In this document: positions 15,474 through 23,653 of the stretch, piece by piece
Numbering within the stretch: the first letter of the stretch is position 1
How the letters are laid out: the number at the start of each line of letters is the position of its first letter
DNA from: Actinomycetes bacterium
GTDB lineage: Bacteria; Actinomycetota; Acidimicrobiia; Acidimicrobiales; Microtrichaceae
Assembly: GCA_023437745.1 (NCBI GenBank)
Contig: JAEZFI010000023.1
Location: forward strand, 1-28,237
Direction of reading: 5' to 3'
Length of the DNA: 28,237 bases
Position numbers and translations under genes: made by a program
Notes under the pieces: model-generated
What the model saw: only the letters and a program-made list of their open reading frames with translations
Databases searched by the model: none
What the model was told of the DNA's origin: nothing

Positions 15474-16091
15474 TCAGCCCGCGTTGGGCGTGCCGGGATA
15501 GCGAGAGGCCGACAGCAGGCCGGCGAGGTGCGCTGCGTTCGAGGCGACCATGTCCAGCTGGCCAGCCACCTTCTCCGGCGTGTCGTCGAGGTCCTTGTAG
15601 TCGACCCGTCCCATCGCCTCGCCCACCCAGTAGGTGGTGCCGCTCGCCGGGATCGTGAACCCGACGTCGGCCAGCCACTGGTAGCACTCGGCCGACACGT
15701 GGTGCGCGCCGTCCTCGTTGCCCACCACGGCCACCACCGCGACCTTGCCGAACATCGGCGTGCGCTGCGCGTCGTCGAGCTCACCGAGCTCGGCATCCAG
15801 CCGCTCGCACACCCGCTTGCACAGGCTCGACGGCGATCCCAACCAGATCGGCGTACCGAGGATCAGGATGTCCGATGCCAGCAGACGGTCCCGGATCGAC
15901 GGCCACTCGTCACCGTCGCCCTCGTCGATCGACACACCGGGCAGCACGTCGTGGTCGGCGATGCGAACCTGGTCGGTCGTGACGTCGTGGGTACGAAGTC
16001 GCTCCGCCAGCTGCGTGAGCATCAGCTCGCAGCTCGACTCGGCCGGCGACGACTTGAGGGTGCAGTTGAGGGCGAGGGCGGACAGGCTCAT
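15474..16091 (-). CDS. Flavodoxin-family / NADPH-dependent FMN reductase-like protein
   Basis: This 205-residue protein has a Rossmann-like flavodoxin fold. An N-terminal strand (LSALALNCTLKSSPAESSCE) holds the phosphate-binding loop region. The FMN-contact strand is SDILILGTPIWLGSPSSLCK, followed by KVAVVAVVGNEDGAHHVSAE. The GTPIW.G..S...K pattern is the hallmark of the flavodoxin_2/FMN_red family, which uses FMN to reduce quinones, azo dyes or nitro compounds. The true substrate is unknown. Its start is back-to-back with the following lipoprotein gene on the plus strand, about 90 bases away. Confidence 0.87.
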   Translation of the reverse strand: MSLSALALNCTLKSSPAESSCELMLTQLAERLRTHDVTTDQVRIADHDVLPGVSIDEGDGDEWPSIRDRLLASDILILGTPIWLGSPSSLCKRVCERLDAELGELDDAQRTPMFGKVAVVAVVGNEDGAHHVSAECYQWLADVGFTIPASGTTYWVGEAMGRVDYKDLDDTPEKVAGQLDMVASNAAHLAGLLSASRYPGTPNAG

Positions 16092-16169
16092 GACGACGAC
16101 CTACCCGAGCCCGGACCACCTGAGCCGCGCCGACACGCGGTCCGGCCGCCAGCCGCACTCGATCTCCGG

Positions 16170-16175
16170 TAGAAC
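16170..16175 (+). promoter_or_regulatory. -10 element TAGAAC, near-leaderless start of the serine hydrolase gene
   Basis: TAGAAC (one mismatch to TANNNT) is followed by six bases and then the ATG at 16182. The same geometry recurs at other starts in the window. Confidence 0.3.
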
Positions 16176-16181
16176 GCCGGG

Positions 16182-17417
16182 ATGATCGAACGCTCACGAC
16201 GGATCCGCTGGCTCGCTCCACTCGTCGCGACGGCGGCGGTCGCGCTGACGGGGTGTTCGGACGACGTCCAGCCGCCCCCGGGCGCTGCTGCCTCGAGCAC
16301 TTCGACCACCACCACCACTGCGGCGGAACGCTCGTCGACGTCCGCGCCCTCCGCCGTCCCGGACGGGACGTGGGCCGTCGGCGAGCCCGACGAGCAGGGC
16401 ATGGACGCAGCGGGGCTGGACGCCGCACGGTCCTACGCCTTCCAGGACGGCAAGAACACCCAGGGCGTGGTGGTCGTGCGCCACGGGACGATCGTGGGCG
16501 AGTGGTACGCGCCGGGCGCCGTCGCCGAGTCGTGGGCGGCCAGCTGGTCGGTGGGCAAGAGCGTGGCCAGCGCGCTGGTCGGCATCGCCATCGGCGAGGG
16601 GAAGATCCCGAGCATCGAGGAGCCGATGACCACCTACTTCCCCGAGTGGGCGGACCGCGGCCTCGGCGACGTCACGTTGCGCGACGTGCTGGAGATGAGC
16701 TCCGGACTCGCCTGGGAGGAGAGCTACGACCCGACCGACCTGCAGACGTCGGACGTCATCAAGATGGTGGTCGGCGAGCGGGACCAACTCGCCTACGCCG
16801 CGTCCCGCCCGAAGGACGTGCCGCCCGGGACCCAGTTCAACTACACGAGCGGCGGGTCCATGCTGCTGTCAGGTGTGCTCGAGCAGGCCACCGGCATGGC
16901 GGCGGACGACTACGCCAAGGAGAAGCTCTGGGAGCCGATCGGGGTCACCAAGGTCGACATGTGGCGCGACGCCGAAGGGCACACGCTCACCTACTGCTGC
17001 GTCGACACCACGACACGGGACTTCGCCCGCTTCGGGCTGCTCTACCTGAACGAGGGCAGGTGGGGATCGAACCAGGTGATCCCGGCGGAGTGGGTCGCCG
17101 ACTCGGTGAAGGGCTCACGCGCGGCGCCGGACCTCTACGGACTGCAGTGGTGGCTGGACGACGTCGCGGGCGTGCCGGACGACATGTTCATCGCCAAGGG
17201 CCACGACGGGCAGTACATCTACGTGATCCCGAGCCTCGACCTGGTGGTCGCTCGGAACGGCACCTACGCGAAGTTCGACGGTCCGCCGGTGGGCGACCCG
17301 AACCTCTTCGCCCGCTACCCGAGCGGCGGCCTCGTGCCGGGTGAGGGCACCACCCCACCCGACCAGTGGGACCACGCGGCGTTCCTCGGCCCCATCGTCG
17401 ACTCGATCGCGAACTGA
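16182..17417 (+). CDS. Serine hydrolase of the beta-lactamase (class C / S12) fold, lipoprotein
   Basis: This 411-residue protein has a lipoprotein signal peptide with lipobox ALTGC, so it is anchored to the outer face of the membrane. A Thr/Ser-rich linker (SSTSTTTTTAAERSSTSAPS) follows. The catalytic domain has SxxK as WSVGKSVASAL with the nucleophilic Ser. The second motif is the variant YTSGGSM in place of the usual YxN. The third motif region is KGHDGQYIYVIPSLDLVVAR, matching HxG. This family includes beta-lactamases, D-alanyl-D-alanine carboxypeptidases and esterases; which one is unclear. The missing Asn in YxN makes classical beta-lactamase activity less certain. A hairpin covers its stop codon. 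Confidence 0.88.
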   Translation: MIERSRRIRWLAPLVATAAVALTGCSDDVQPPPGAAASSTSTTTTTAAERSSTSAPSAVPDGTWAVGEPDEQGMDAAGLDAARSYAFQDGKNTQGVVVVRHGTIVGEWYAPGAVAESWAASWSVGKSVASALVGIAIGEGKIPSIEEPMTTYFPEWADRGLGDVTLRDVLEMSSGLAWEESYDPTDLQTSDVIKMVVGERDQLAYAASRPKDVPPGTQFNYTSGGSMLLSGVLEQATGMAADDYAKEKLWEPIGVTKVDMWRDAEGHTLTYCCVDTTTRDFARFGLLYLNEGRWGSNQVIPAEWVADSVKGSRAAPDLYGLQWWLDDVAGVPDDMFIAKGHDGQYIYVIPSLDLVVARNGTYAKFDGPPVGDPNLFARYPSGGLVPGEGTTPPDQWDHAAFLGPIVDSIAN

Positions 17418-17445
17418 CCCGGGGCGATCAGCACCCCGGGTCAGT
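17413..17445. terminator. Bidirectional terminator between convergent genes
   Basis: ACTGACCCGGGG (17413-17424) pairs perfectly with CCCCGGGTCAGT (17434-17445), a 12-bp stem with a nine-base loop. It covers the stop codon of the serine hydrolase, and the convergent lipoprotein gene ends 33 bases further on. It can serve both strands. There is no strong T-run. Confidence 0.65.
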
Positions 17446-17477
17446 CAGCGACTCAGATCGCTCGGCGGTCGACCCGC

Positions 17478-18071
17478 CTACGGCTGCGGCGCGTGGAGGA
17501 CGACCGAGATGCCCTGGTAGCTGCCGCTGAGGGTCATGCCGTCGGGTGACAGGACACCGGTCAGGGGCGTGGTGTTGAACATCATGTAGACGATCTCGCA
17601 GTCGACGCTGCCCGAGAAGATCTGCACGCCGTAGCCCAGCGACGAGAGGTCGACCGTGCCGCTGAAGAGGTTGCCCGCCACGGTGACGTTGGCGCTGAGC
17701 CCCTGCGGGCCGGTCCACAGGCCGCCGCGCAGGGCGGGGCACTCGTAGATCGGGATCGTGCGCTGCACTGCGGGCAGCGCATCCGCGCCGGCCTGCGAGG
17801 CGGTGATCACGCAGCTACCCACCGTCTCGAAGGTCACGACGCCCTCGATCAGCGAGCAGCCGGTGCTCGACTCGTCGAGCGCGAACGACACCGCCAGGTT
17901 GTTCGACGCCGTGGCGGTCGGGGTGAAGTTGCGACCCACGTACCCGACCGACGGCGGGAAGAAGTAGATGCCGGGCGGCGGAGGCGGCGGCGCGCAGGCC
18001 GTGACCAGCGCGAACAGGCCGAGCAGCAGCGGTGCCAGGGCAGCGCGAGCGCGTACGTGCGAAATCGACAT
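17478..18071 (-). CDS. Secreted lipoprotein of unknown function
   Basis: This 197-residue protein begins MSISHVRARAALAPLLLGLF, with a lipobox region ALVTAC followed by a proline run (APPPPPPG). It is therefore a lipid-anchored exported protein. The mature part has two regions: an Ig-like segment (VGYVGRNFTPTATASNNLAV) with Cys pairs (GCSLIEG, GSCVITAS), and a C-terminal beta-barrel-like segment (VTVAGNLFSGTVDLSSLGYG). The first region resembles Ig-like repeats of bacterial surface proteins. A GAGGGGG ribosome site lies close to the ATG at 18071, which is why I did not take the longer frame. No specific role is recognisable. Confidence 0.75.
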   Translation of the reverse strand: MSISHVRARAALAPLLLGLFALVTACAPPPPPPGIYFFPPSVGYVGRNFTPTATASNNLAVSFALDESSTGCSLIEGVVTFETVGSCVITASQAGADALPAVQRTIPIYECPALRGGLWTGPQGLSANVTVAGNLFSGTVDLSSLGYGVQIFSGSVDCEIVYMMFNTTPLTGVLSPDGMTLSGSYQGISVVLHAPQP

Positions 18072-18099
18072 CAGAGATCCCCCTCGTTGTTCCGACGAA

Positions 18100-18105
18100 A
18101 CGGTA
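18100..18105 (-). promoter_or_regulatory. -10 element of the lipoprotein gene
   Basis: TACCGT on the minus strand fits TANNNT. It would give a short leader that includes the GAGGGGG ribosome site before the ATG at 18071. Confidence 0.35.
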
Positions 18106-18205
18106 TCAGGGGCCCAGGCCGCTGCGCCCTTCTGTCGGAGAGGGACGGGAGCCGACAAGGGCGACCTAAAGCTCGCTTGCAGACACTCGGCCGCTAGTAA
18201 ACCGA

Positions 18206-18232
18206 TCCGCCCCGCGCTTTAGTTGGGGCGGA
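18206..18232 (-). terminator. Hairpin downstream of the helicase gene
   Basis: TCCGCCCC (18206-18213) pairs perfectly with GGGGCGGA (18225-18232) around an 11-base loop. On the minus strand it is followed by TCGGTTTA, slightly T-rich, so it is a plausible terminator for the helicase transcript 146 bases after the stop. Confidence 0.4.
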
Positions 18233-18377
18233 AGTTGCAGAGACGGACTTGAACAGGAGCAACGCACCACGGGGCGGAAGGACGTCGGGCGGACGCAGGT
18301 TCGCAGCGGTCGAGTGCGCTGAACCGCTGTGGCGCATCGCTGGTTGCTTGCGGTCCGATCAACCGGGCTGAGCTGAG

Positions 18378-21300
18378 CTACGCCACTGCCGCAGCGAACG
18401 CAGCGTAGAGATCCCCCGGCAGTGGGACGTCGAGCTCCCAGGTGATCGCCATGGGCTTCTCGCCGACGTGACCGCGGTAGGTCGCCGGCCCGAGGAACCA
18501 GAATGCTCGGTCGTCGGTTCGCTCGCGGGCGAAGAGCAGAATCGTGCGTCCGTCCCGCGCGTGATGCCTGTAGCGGCGTCCTGTCGCACTGTCCTCGCGA
18601 GTGGTGGACTGGGACTCCCAGTGGATCAGCGACCGGCTGATCGCATAGTCGCGATAGCGGGTGGTCGGGGAGAACCCGCCGCTGCTCTTGTCGAGCGTGA
18701 AGGCGAAGATCTCGGCGTTCGCAGGCTTCGCTTCGTAGACGCCGCTCTGCCAGGGAGCAATCTTGGCTCGGTCTCCGGCGAGGCCCATCGCGGCGAGGAT
18801 CTCGATGCGGCTGTACCGCGCATGGATTTCCAGCGGCGCGTCAGGGTGAGTGCCGAGTGGTCGATGGATGTGGTCGATCCCCTCGCCAAGTACGTCGAGC
18901 ACCTCGACCAGCTCAGCGAGCACCTGAGGATGAGCCCACACGACTTCGACGCCGTCGCGTAGAGACGCCGCTTTGGTGAGCGCCTGATCGCCCAGGGACG
19001 CGACCAGCATCTGCACGAGACGTCGCTCCCGCGCGGAGAGCGCCTCGAGGTTGGGCGCTTGGCCCGACAGGAGGCGGCGGTAGGTCCGGATGCGCTCGCT
19101 GTCGTCGAGATGGAGCAGACGACCGATGGCTCGACGAAGCGGGCCCTCGTTGGGCCCCTCGGGGAGCAACTCGCCCCCAGCCGCGGCGACAAGGTCGGAC
19201 CAGCTCTGTGAGCCCGAGTAGAGGTCGGCAAGATCGAGACCGGTCTCGACGAGATAGCCCGCGAGCCCGATGTCAGGGCGCTCGCGACGGAGCGACCGGA
19301 GTTCGTCGACTTTCGCCGGCCACCTCGACGGAATCGCCTCGCGCAGGCTCCGGATTACGATCTCAGAGGCCTTCTGGTCAAGCTGCATGTTGCAACCCGA
19401 CGGCAGAAACGGGAACTGCGCCTGGACCGCTCGCTCGACGTCGCGACGAGTGCCACCCAGCAAGGCGCGGTAGCGGCGATCGAAGCGAAACTCCTTGCGA
19501 TGAGTTCCGACGAAGTCGAGCACGGTGCAATGCGGCTTGTCCTTGGCGCGGCGGAGACCGCGGCCGAGTTGCTGGAGGAACAGCACGGGGCTCTCGGTGG
19601 GCCGGAGCATCAAGACCGTGTCGACGTTCGGGAGGTCAACACCTTCGTTGAACAGGTCGACGGAGAACACGACCCTGACCTCGCCCCCAGTCAGATCGCG
19701 GAGTGCCTTCGCCCGATCATCACGAGGGCTCTCACCCGAGATCGCCACGGCGGGGATCCCATGGCGGCTGAAGTGGTGTGCCATGAATCTGGCGTGCTCA
19801 ACGCTGACGCAGAACCCCAGACAGCGCATCGCACGAACGTCCACGTGGTCGTCGACCTGCTTGACCACGAGGCGCGCCCATGCGTCAGAGCTGGTGTAGC
19901 GCTCGGTGAGTGCCTCAGTCTCGTAGCCGTGTCCACGTCGCCAAGGAATGTCGGACAGGTCGATGCCGTCGTGGATCCCGAAGTAGAGGAACGGAGCGAG
20001 GTACTGCTGATCGATCGCGTCCCAGAGGCGCAGTTCTGCTGCGATGCGGTCGTCGAACCAATGCAGGATTGGCATGCCATCGCTGCGCTCCGGCGTGGCC
20101 GTCAGCCCGAGCAGTTCGATCGGACGGAGACGTTCGAGGAGACGCTGGTACGACACTGCGGCGGCGTGGTGGAACTCGTCGACGATCACCACGTCGAAGT
20201 GATCAGGCTGCAGGTCAGCCAGGCCGTTGGCATTCAGGCTCTGGACCGAGGCAAAGACATGTTCAAATCGAGCGGGCCGAGCGCCGCCAACCCACTTCTC
20301 ACCGAACGACGGATCACGAAGCGTGTGACGGAATGTCGCGATGCTCTGGTCGAGGATCTCCTCTCGGTGCGCGACGAACAGCAGCCTCGAGCGGCCCATC
20401 TGCCCTCGGAGGCGCGCGAAGTCGAGGGCGGCCATGACGGTCTTCCCCGTGCCGGTCGCTGAGACGAGCAGGTTCCGATGGTGCCCTCGCTGCCGCGACA
20501 CTTCGATGAGTTCGAGGAGCCGCTCCTGGAACGGAAGCGGTCGCACTTCGATCGGGCTCAGGATCACGTGGGGACCTGCGTCCGACCGTCCGGCTCGCTG
20601 CTGCTCCTCGACGAACTGAGCAGTGTCATAGGAGACGAAGTCACCGTTCCACCAATAGCTGTCGAACACGGCGCCGAACTTGTCGATCACGTGCGGATTG
20701 CGAGCGGCTGAGGCGCGAACGTTCCATTCCACCCCAGTGACCTGGGCTGAATGGGTCAGATTGGACGATCCGACGTAGGCGGTGGAGAAGCCGGAGCGTC
20801 GATGAAAGACCCACGCCTTGGCATGGAGGCGAGTCGTGCTGAGGTCGTACGACACCCGGACGTCCGCCCCCAGGTCCACGAGCCGGTCGAGCGCTGCCTG
20901 TTCGGTGGACCCGGTGTAGGTCGTCGTCAGCACGCGAAGCGATCGTCCCCGTTCGCAATGGCGGCGAAGCGCGTCGACCAGCGGTGCAATGCCGCTGCGT
21001 CGGATGAAGGCCATCACGACATCGATGCGATCGGCGGATTCGATCTCGGACCGCAGCTGGCTCCACAGGTTCGGCTCGCCCGGCGCGTTGGTCAGCAGGG
21101 TTGTATCGAGCAGCGGGATCAGCGGCTGGGCGATGGACTCAGTACCCCCATCGACGCGACGCCCCAGAATCGCGTGCAGGACACTCGCGGGGTCGGTCGG
21201 TGTCTCGGACCGATCCACCTCGACCATCTCACCGAGCCGATCGAGCAGGGCTCGTGCCACCTCGACGCCGACGCGCGCTCGATCCGCTTCGGCTACGGCA

Positions 21301-21521
21301 TTGAGCGCCCGGTCGATCTGGCGACTCAGGTGCCAGGCGATTCGGTCCGGAGCTTCAGCGGCGTGGAGCGGTCGCTCATCTGGCTCCCTTCCGGTGAGCG
21401 CTCCAAGTCGGGCCTTGAGGCCCTCGGTGACGAGCACCTCGTACAGCCCTGCGGTCAGGTCCTCCACCTGCCCGAAGCTACGGGCACTCTTGGCGAGGCG
21501 AGGCGATAGCGGGCAGCCCAC
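18378..21521 (-). CDS. PLD nuclease-SF2 helicase-DUF3427 protein, predicted anti-phage or restriction-like effector
   Basis: This 1047-residue protein combines three parts. The N-terminal third holds a phospholipase D-like nuclease domain with one HxK motif (LHAKAWVF, His233, Lys235) and GSSN (YVGSSNLTHS). Next is an SF2 helicase core with Walker A SATGTGKT (Lys360), motif II DEFHH (Asp448-His452), motif III LTATPERSDG and motif VI QQLGRGLRR. The last third (DFVGTHRKEFRFDRRY, PFLPSGCNMQLDQKASEIVI) matches DUF3427. Such standalone proteins are widespread in defence islands and are predicted to translocate on and cut foreign nucleic acid; the role here is inferred. GTG 21521 is chosen because GAGGGGG sits six bases upstream; an ATG at 21575 would overlap the divergent gene. 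GC is slightly lower than in its neighbours (38/60 at 19741-19800). Confidence 0.87.
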   Translation of the reverse strand: MGCPLSPRLAKSARSFGQVEDLTAGLYEVLVTEGLKARLGALTGREPDERPLHAAEAPDRIAWHLSRQIDRALNAVAEADRARVGVEVARALLDRLGEMVEVDRSETPTDPASVLHAILGRRVDGGTESIAQPLIPLLDTTLLTNAPGEPNLWSQLRSEIESADRIDVVMAFIRRSGIAPLVDALRRHCERGRSLRVLTTTYTGSTEQAALDRLVDLGADVRVSYDLSTTRLHAKAWVFHRRSGFSTAYVGSSNLTHSAQVTGVEWNVRASAARNPHVIDKFGAVFDSYWWNGDFVSYDTAQFVEEQQRAGRSDAGPHVILSPIEVRPLPFQERLLELIEVSRQRGHHRNLLVSATGTGKTVMAALDFARLRGQMGRSRLLFVAHREEILDQSIATFRHTLRDPSFGEKWVGGARPARFEHVFASVQSLNANGLADLQPDHFDVVIVDEFHHAAAVSYQRLLERLRPIELLGLTATPERSDGMPILHWFDDRIAAELRLWDAIDQQYLAPFLYFGIHDGIDLSDIPWRRGHGYETEALTERYTSSDAWARLVVKQVDDHVDVRAMRCLGFCVSVEHARFMAHHFSRHGIPAVAISGESPRDDRAKALRDLTGGEVRVVFSVDLFNEGVDLPNVDTVLMLRPTESPVLFLQQLGRGLRRAKDKPHCTVLDFVGTHRKEFRFDRRYRALLGGTRRDVERAVQAQFPFLPSGCNMQLDQKASEIVIRSLREAIPSRWPAKVDELRSLRRERPDIGLAGYLVETGLDLADLYSGSQSWSDLVAAAGGELLPEGPNEGPLRRAIGRLLHLDDSERIRTYRRLLSGQAPNLEALSARERRLVQMLVASLGDQALTKAASLRDGVEVVWAHPQVLAELVEVLDVLGEGIDHIHRPLGTHPDAPLEIHARYSRIEILAAMGLAGDRAKIAPWQSGVYEAKPANAEIFAFTLDKSSGGFSPTTRYRDYAISRSLIHWESQSTTREDSATGRRYRHHARDGRTILLFARERTDDRAFWFLGPATYRGHVGEKPMAITWELDVPLPGDLYAAFAAAVA

Positions 21522-21527
21522 GTCACA

Positions 21528-21534
21528 CCCCCTC
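21528..21534 (-). promoter_or_regulatory. Ribosome binding site that decides the helicase start
   Basis: GAGGGGG on the minus strand is followed by six bases and then GTG at 21521. This spacing is ideal and supports that start over the ATG at 21575. Confidence 0.6.
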
Positions 21535-21573
21535 GTTAGCGTCGCCTTCGACTTGGGTGCCGGAGGAGCAAAC

Positions 21574-21927
21574 ATGATCGATCCGGAGCTGACAGCCGAC
21601 TTCGCTCAGATGCTGGACGAATGGGAGATGCTCGGTCGCACGCTTGCCGACCTCTCAGAACGCCTCGTGGTCGCCACGTTGACCGACGTCTTGCCGGGCG
21701 CGTCCGCGGTGGAGCTACGTGGCGAGTTCGACGAGAACATGCTTCGAACGTTGCGCATTCGCCGTGTGCTGACCTCCGACGGGACCGTGGTCTTCGACGT
21801 GGAGGAAGGTCACGAGGATCGGCGAGTCGAGGACGCGGTGGACGAGGTGAACACCGAATATCTCGACCTGCTGTTGGACCTCACTGGCGACACCTACATG
21901 GGCGCGTGCGAGATCGAACTGACGTGA
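21574..21927 (+). CDS. Hypothetical acidic 117-residue protein, divergent from the helicase
   Basis: No family recognised. The protein is strongly acidic. An N-terminal helix (FAQMLDEWEMLGRTLADLSE) leads to beta strands such as LRIRRVLTSDGTVVFDVEEG, and it ends in a second helix (RVEDAVDEVNTEYLDLLLDL). GGAGGAG at 21562-21568 lies five bases before ATG 21574 and fixes the start. The 52-base gap to the divergent helicase start contains both ribosome sites. The gene may therefore be a regulator or partner of the helicase, but nothing else shows this. Alternatively it belongs with the downstream signalling genes, 64 bases away. Confidence 0.72.
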   Translation: MIDPELTADFAQMLDEWEMLGRTLADLSERLVVATLTDVLPGASAVELRGEFDENMLRTLRIRRVLTSDGTVVFDVEEGHEDRRVEDAVDEVNTEYLDLLLDLTGDTYMGACEIELT

Positions 21928-21964
21928 CCCGGCAGCGCCGGCTGCGACCCCGCCAACGACGGCG

Positions 21965-21970
21965 TAGCTT
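21965..21970 (+). promoter_or_regulatory. Possible -10 of the response-regulator/reductase operon
   Basis: TAGCTT fits TANNNT and lies 21 bases before GTG 21992. The leader would include GGGAGG (21985-21990). Confidence 0.3.
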
Positions 21971-21991
21971 GACGCGCACCAGACGGGAGGC

Positions 21992-23653
21992 GTGGTGGCG
22001 AAGCCGGCGATCTTGAGCGTGGACGACGATCCGGGCGTGTCCCAGGCGGTCGCGCGTGACCTCCGCAAGCAGTACGGCTCCGACTACCAGATCCTCCGGG
22101 CCACGTCCGGCGCGCAGGCCCTCGAGCTGCTGGCGGAGTTCGCGTTGCGAGGTCGCGAGGTGGCGCTCATCGCCTCCGACCAACGCATGCCGAACATGAC
22201 CGGCATCGAGTTCCTCGACCAGGCGAAGGAGCACGCTCCCGAGGCCAAGCTCGTGCTGCTCACCGCCTACTCCGACACGGACGCCGCCATCCGAGCGATC
22301 AACGAGATCGGCCTCGACCACTACCTCCTCAAACCGTGGGACCCGCCCGAGGAGCGCCTCTACCCGGTGCTCGACGACCTGCTCGACGACTGGCGCGCCC
22401 AGCACCCCGTCCGCACCGACGAGCTGCGAGTCGTCGGCCACCGCTGGTCCGAGCGCAGCCACGAGGTGAAGACCTTCCTCGCCCGAAACCACGTCCCGTA
22501 CCGCTGGATGGACGTCAGCGCCGACGACGAGGCCGTCCGCCTCCACCAGCTTGCCGGCGCCGCCTCCGAGGACCTGCCCCTCGTCCTCCTGCCCGAGGCC
22601 GAGCCCCTGCGCGCACCCTCCACCCTCGTGCTCGCCAACGCGCTGGGCCTCCGCACGATGGCCGAGCAGCCGTTGTACGACCTCTGCGTCGTCGGCGCCG
22701 GGCCGGCCGGCCTCGCCGCTGCGGTCTATGGCGCGTCGGAAGGCCTCTCCACTGTCGTCATCGAGCGCGAGGCCCCGGGCGGGCAGGCTGGTCAGAGCGC
22801 GGCGATCGAGAACTACCTCGGCTTCCCCAAGGGGCTGTCGGGCGCCGACCTCACCCATCGCGCCGTCGCGCAGGCCCGCCGCTTCGGCGCCGAGATGGTG
22901 CTCGCCCGCGACGTCGTCGGGCTCACCAGCCGCGGCCCGGTTCGAGTCGTCCAGTTCGCCGACGGCTCCGAGATCGAATCACGAGCCGTGCTCGTCGCCA
23001 CCGGCGTGTCGTACCGGATGATGGAGACCCCCGGCCTCGCCGAGCTCAACGGGCGCGGCGTCTACTACGGCGCCACCGCCTCCGAGGCCCTCGGCATCGC
23101 CGGCGAGGACGTCTACGTCGTCGGTGCCGCGAACTCGGCGGGCCAGGCCGTGCTCAACCTCGCCCGCCACGCCAACAAGGTCGTCATGCTCGTGCGCTCC
23201 GACTCGCTCGAGAAGTCCATGTCGCAGTACCTCGTCGAGCGGATCCGCACCACCGGCAACGTCGAGGTCCGGCTCTGCACGGAGGTCGCGGCGGGCGGCG
23301 GCGACGGGCATCTCGAGACGCTCACCCTTCGCCACCGCGAGACCGGCACCACCGAGGACGTCGCCACGAACTCGCTCTTCGTCTTCATCGGCGCGGCGCC
23401 CCGCACCGATTGGCTGGGCGGCGAGGTCCGCCGTGACCAGCACGGCTTCCTGCTCTGCGGACCCGATCTCACGTTGGCCGCCGACAACGGCAACTGGCCG
23501 CTCGAACGAGCCCCCTTCGCCCTCGAGACCAGCGTCCCCGGCGTGTTCGCTGCCGGCGACGTCCGGCTCGACTCGATGAAGCGCGTCGCCTCCGCCGTCG
23601 GTGAGGGCGCCATGTCCGTCCACATGATCCACCGCTACCTGGAGACCGTCTGA
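21992..23653 (+). CDS. Response regulator fused to thioredoxin-reductase-like FAD oxidoreductase
   Basis: This 553-residue protein has a CheY-like receiver (about residues 5-125) with ILSVDDDPG, phospho-acceptor Asp63 (ASDQRMP), Thr in LTAYSD and Lys in LLKPWD. A middle thioredoxin/glutaredoxin-like segment follows (VKTFLARNHVPYRWMDVSAD). Then comes a reductase with GAGPAGLAAAVYGASEG, APGGQAGQSAAIENYLGFPK, a second Rossmann loop VVGAANSAGQAV, and ATxFAAGD-like GVFAAGDVR. The redox CxxC of true thioredoxin reductase (usually CATC) is replaced by G360-A-T-A363, so disulfide reduction is unlikely. The family is annotated elsewhere as a fused response regulator/thioredoxin-disulfide reductase. 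Phosphorylation may set flavoenzyme activity. It overlaps the next gene by one base (TGATG), so kinase and regulator form one operon. GTG 21995 is an alternative start. Confidence 0.9.
   Translation: MVAKPAILSVDDDPGVSQAVARDLRKQYGSDYQILRATSGAQALELLAEFALRGREVALIASDQRMPNMTGIEFLDQAKEHAPEAKLVLLTAYSDTDAAIRAINEIGLDHYLLKPWDPPEERLYPVLDDLLDDWRAQHPVRTDELRVVGHRWSERSHEVKTFLARNHVPYRWMDVSADDEAVRLHQLAGAASEDLPLVLLPEAEPLRAPSTLVLANALGLRTMAEQPLYDLCVVGAGPAGLAAAVYGASEGLSTVVIEREAPGGQAGQSAAIENYLGFPKGLSGADLTHRAVAQARRFGAEMVLARDVVGLTSRGPVRVVQFADGSEIESRAVLVATGVSYRMMETPGLAELNGRGVYYGATASEALGIAGEDVYVVGAANSAGQAVLNLARHANKVVMLVRSDSLEKSMSQYLVERIRTTGNVEVRLCTEVAAGGGDGHLETLTLRHRETGTTEDVATNSLFVFIGAAPRTDWLGGEVRRDQHGFLLCGPDLTLAADNGNWPLERAPFALETSVPGVFAAGDVRLDSMKRVASAVGEGAMSVHMIHRYLETV

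Larger units (their letters stand above)
18072..18377. other. Intergenic region with hairpin and promoter
   Basis: This 306-base gap contains a likely -10 (18100-18105, minus strand) for the lipoprotein gene and a hairpin at 18206-18232 downstream of the helicase gene. The ten-base direct repeat GGGGCGGAAG occurs at 18225-18234 and 18271-18280. No gene is supported. Confidence 0.5.

Noticed and set aside
16253..17344. Second open frame (363 codons) inside the serine hydrolase gene
   Set aside because: Its translation is Arg/Gly/His/Pro-rich without domains, while the hydrolase frame has a lipobox and catalytic motifs.
18206..18280. Repeat GGGGCGGAAG as a possible att site or CRISPR repeat
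   Set aside because: Only two ten-base copies 46 bases apart, with no spacer regularity and no cas or integrase genes. Chance is likely in GC-rich DNA.
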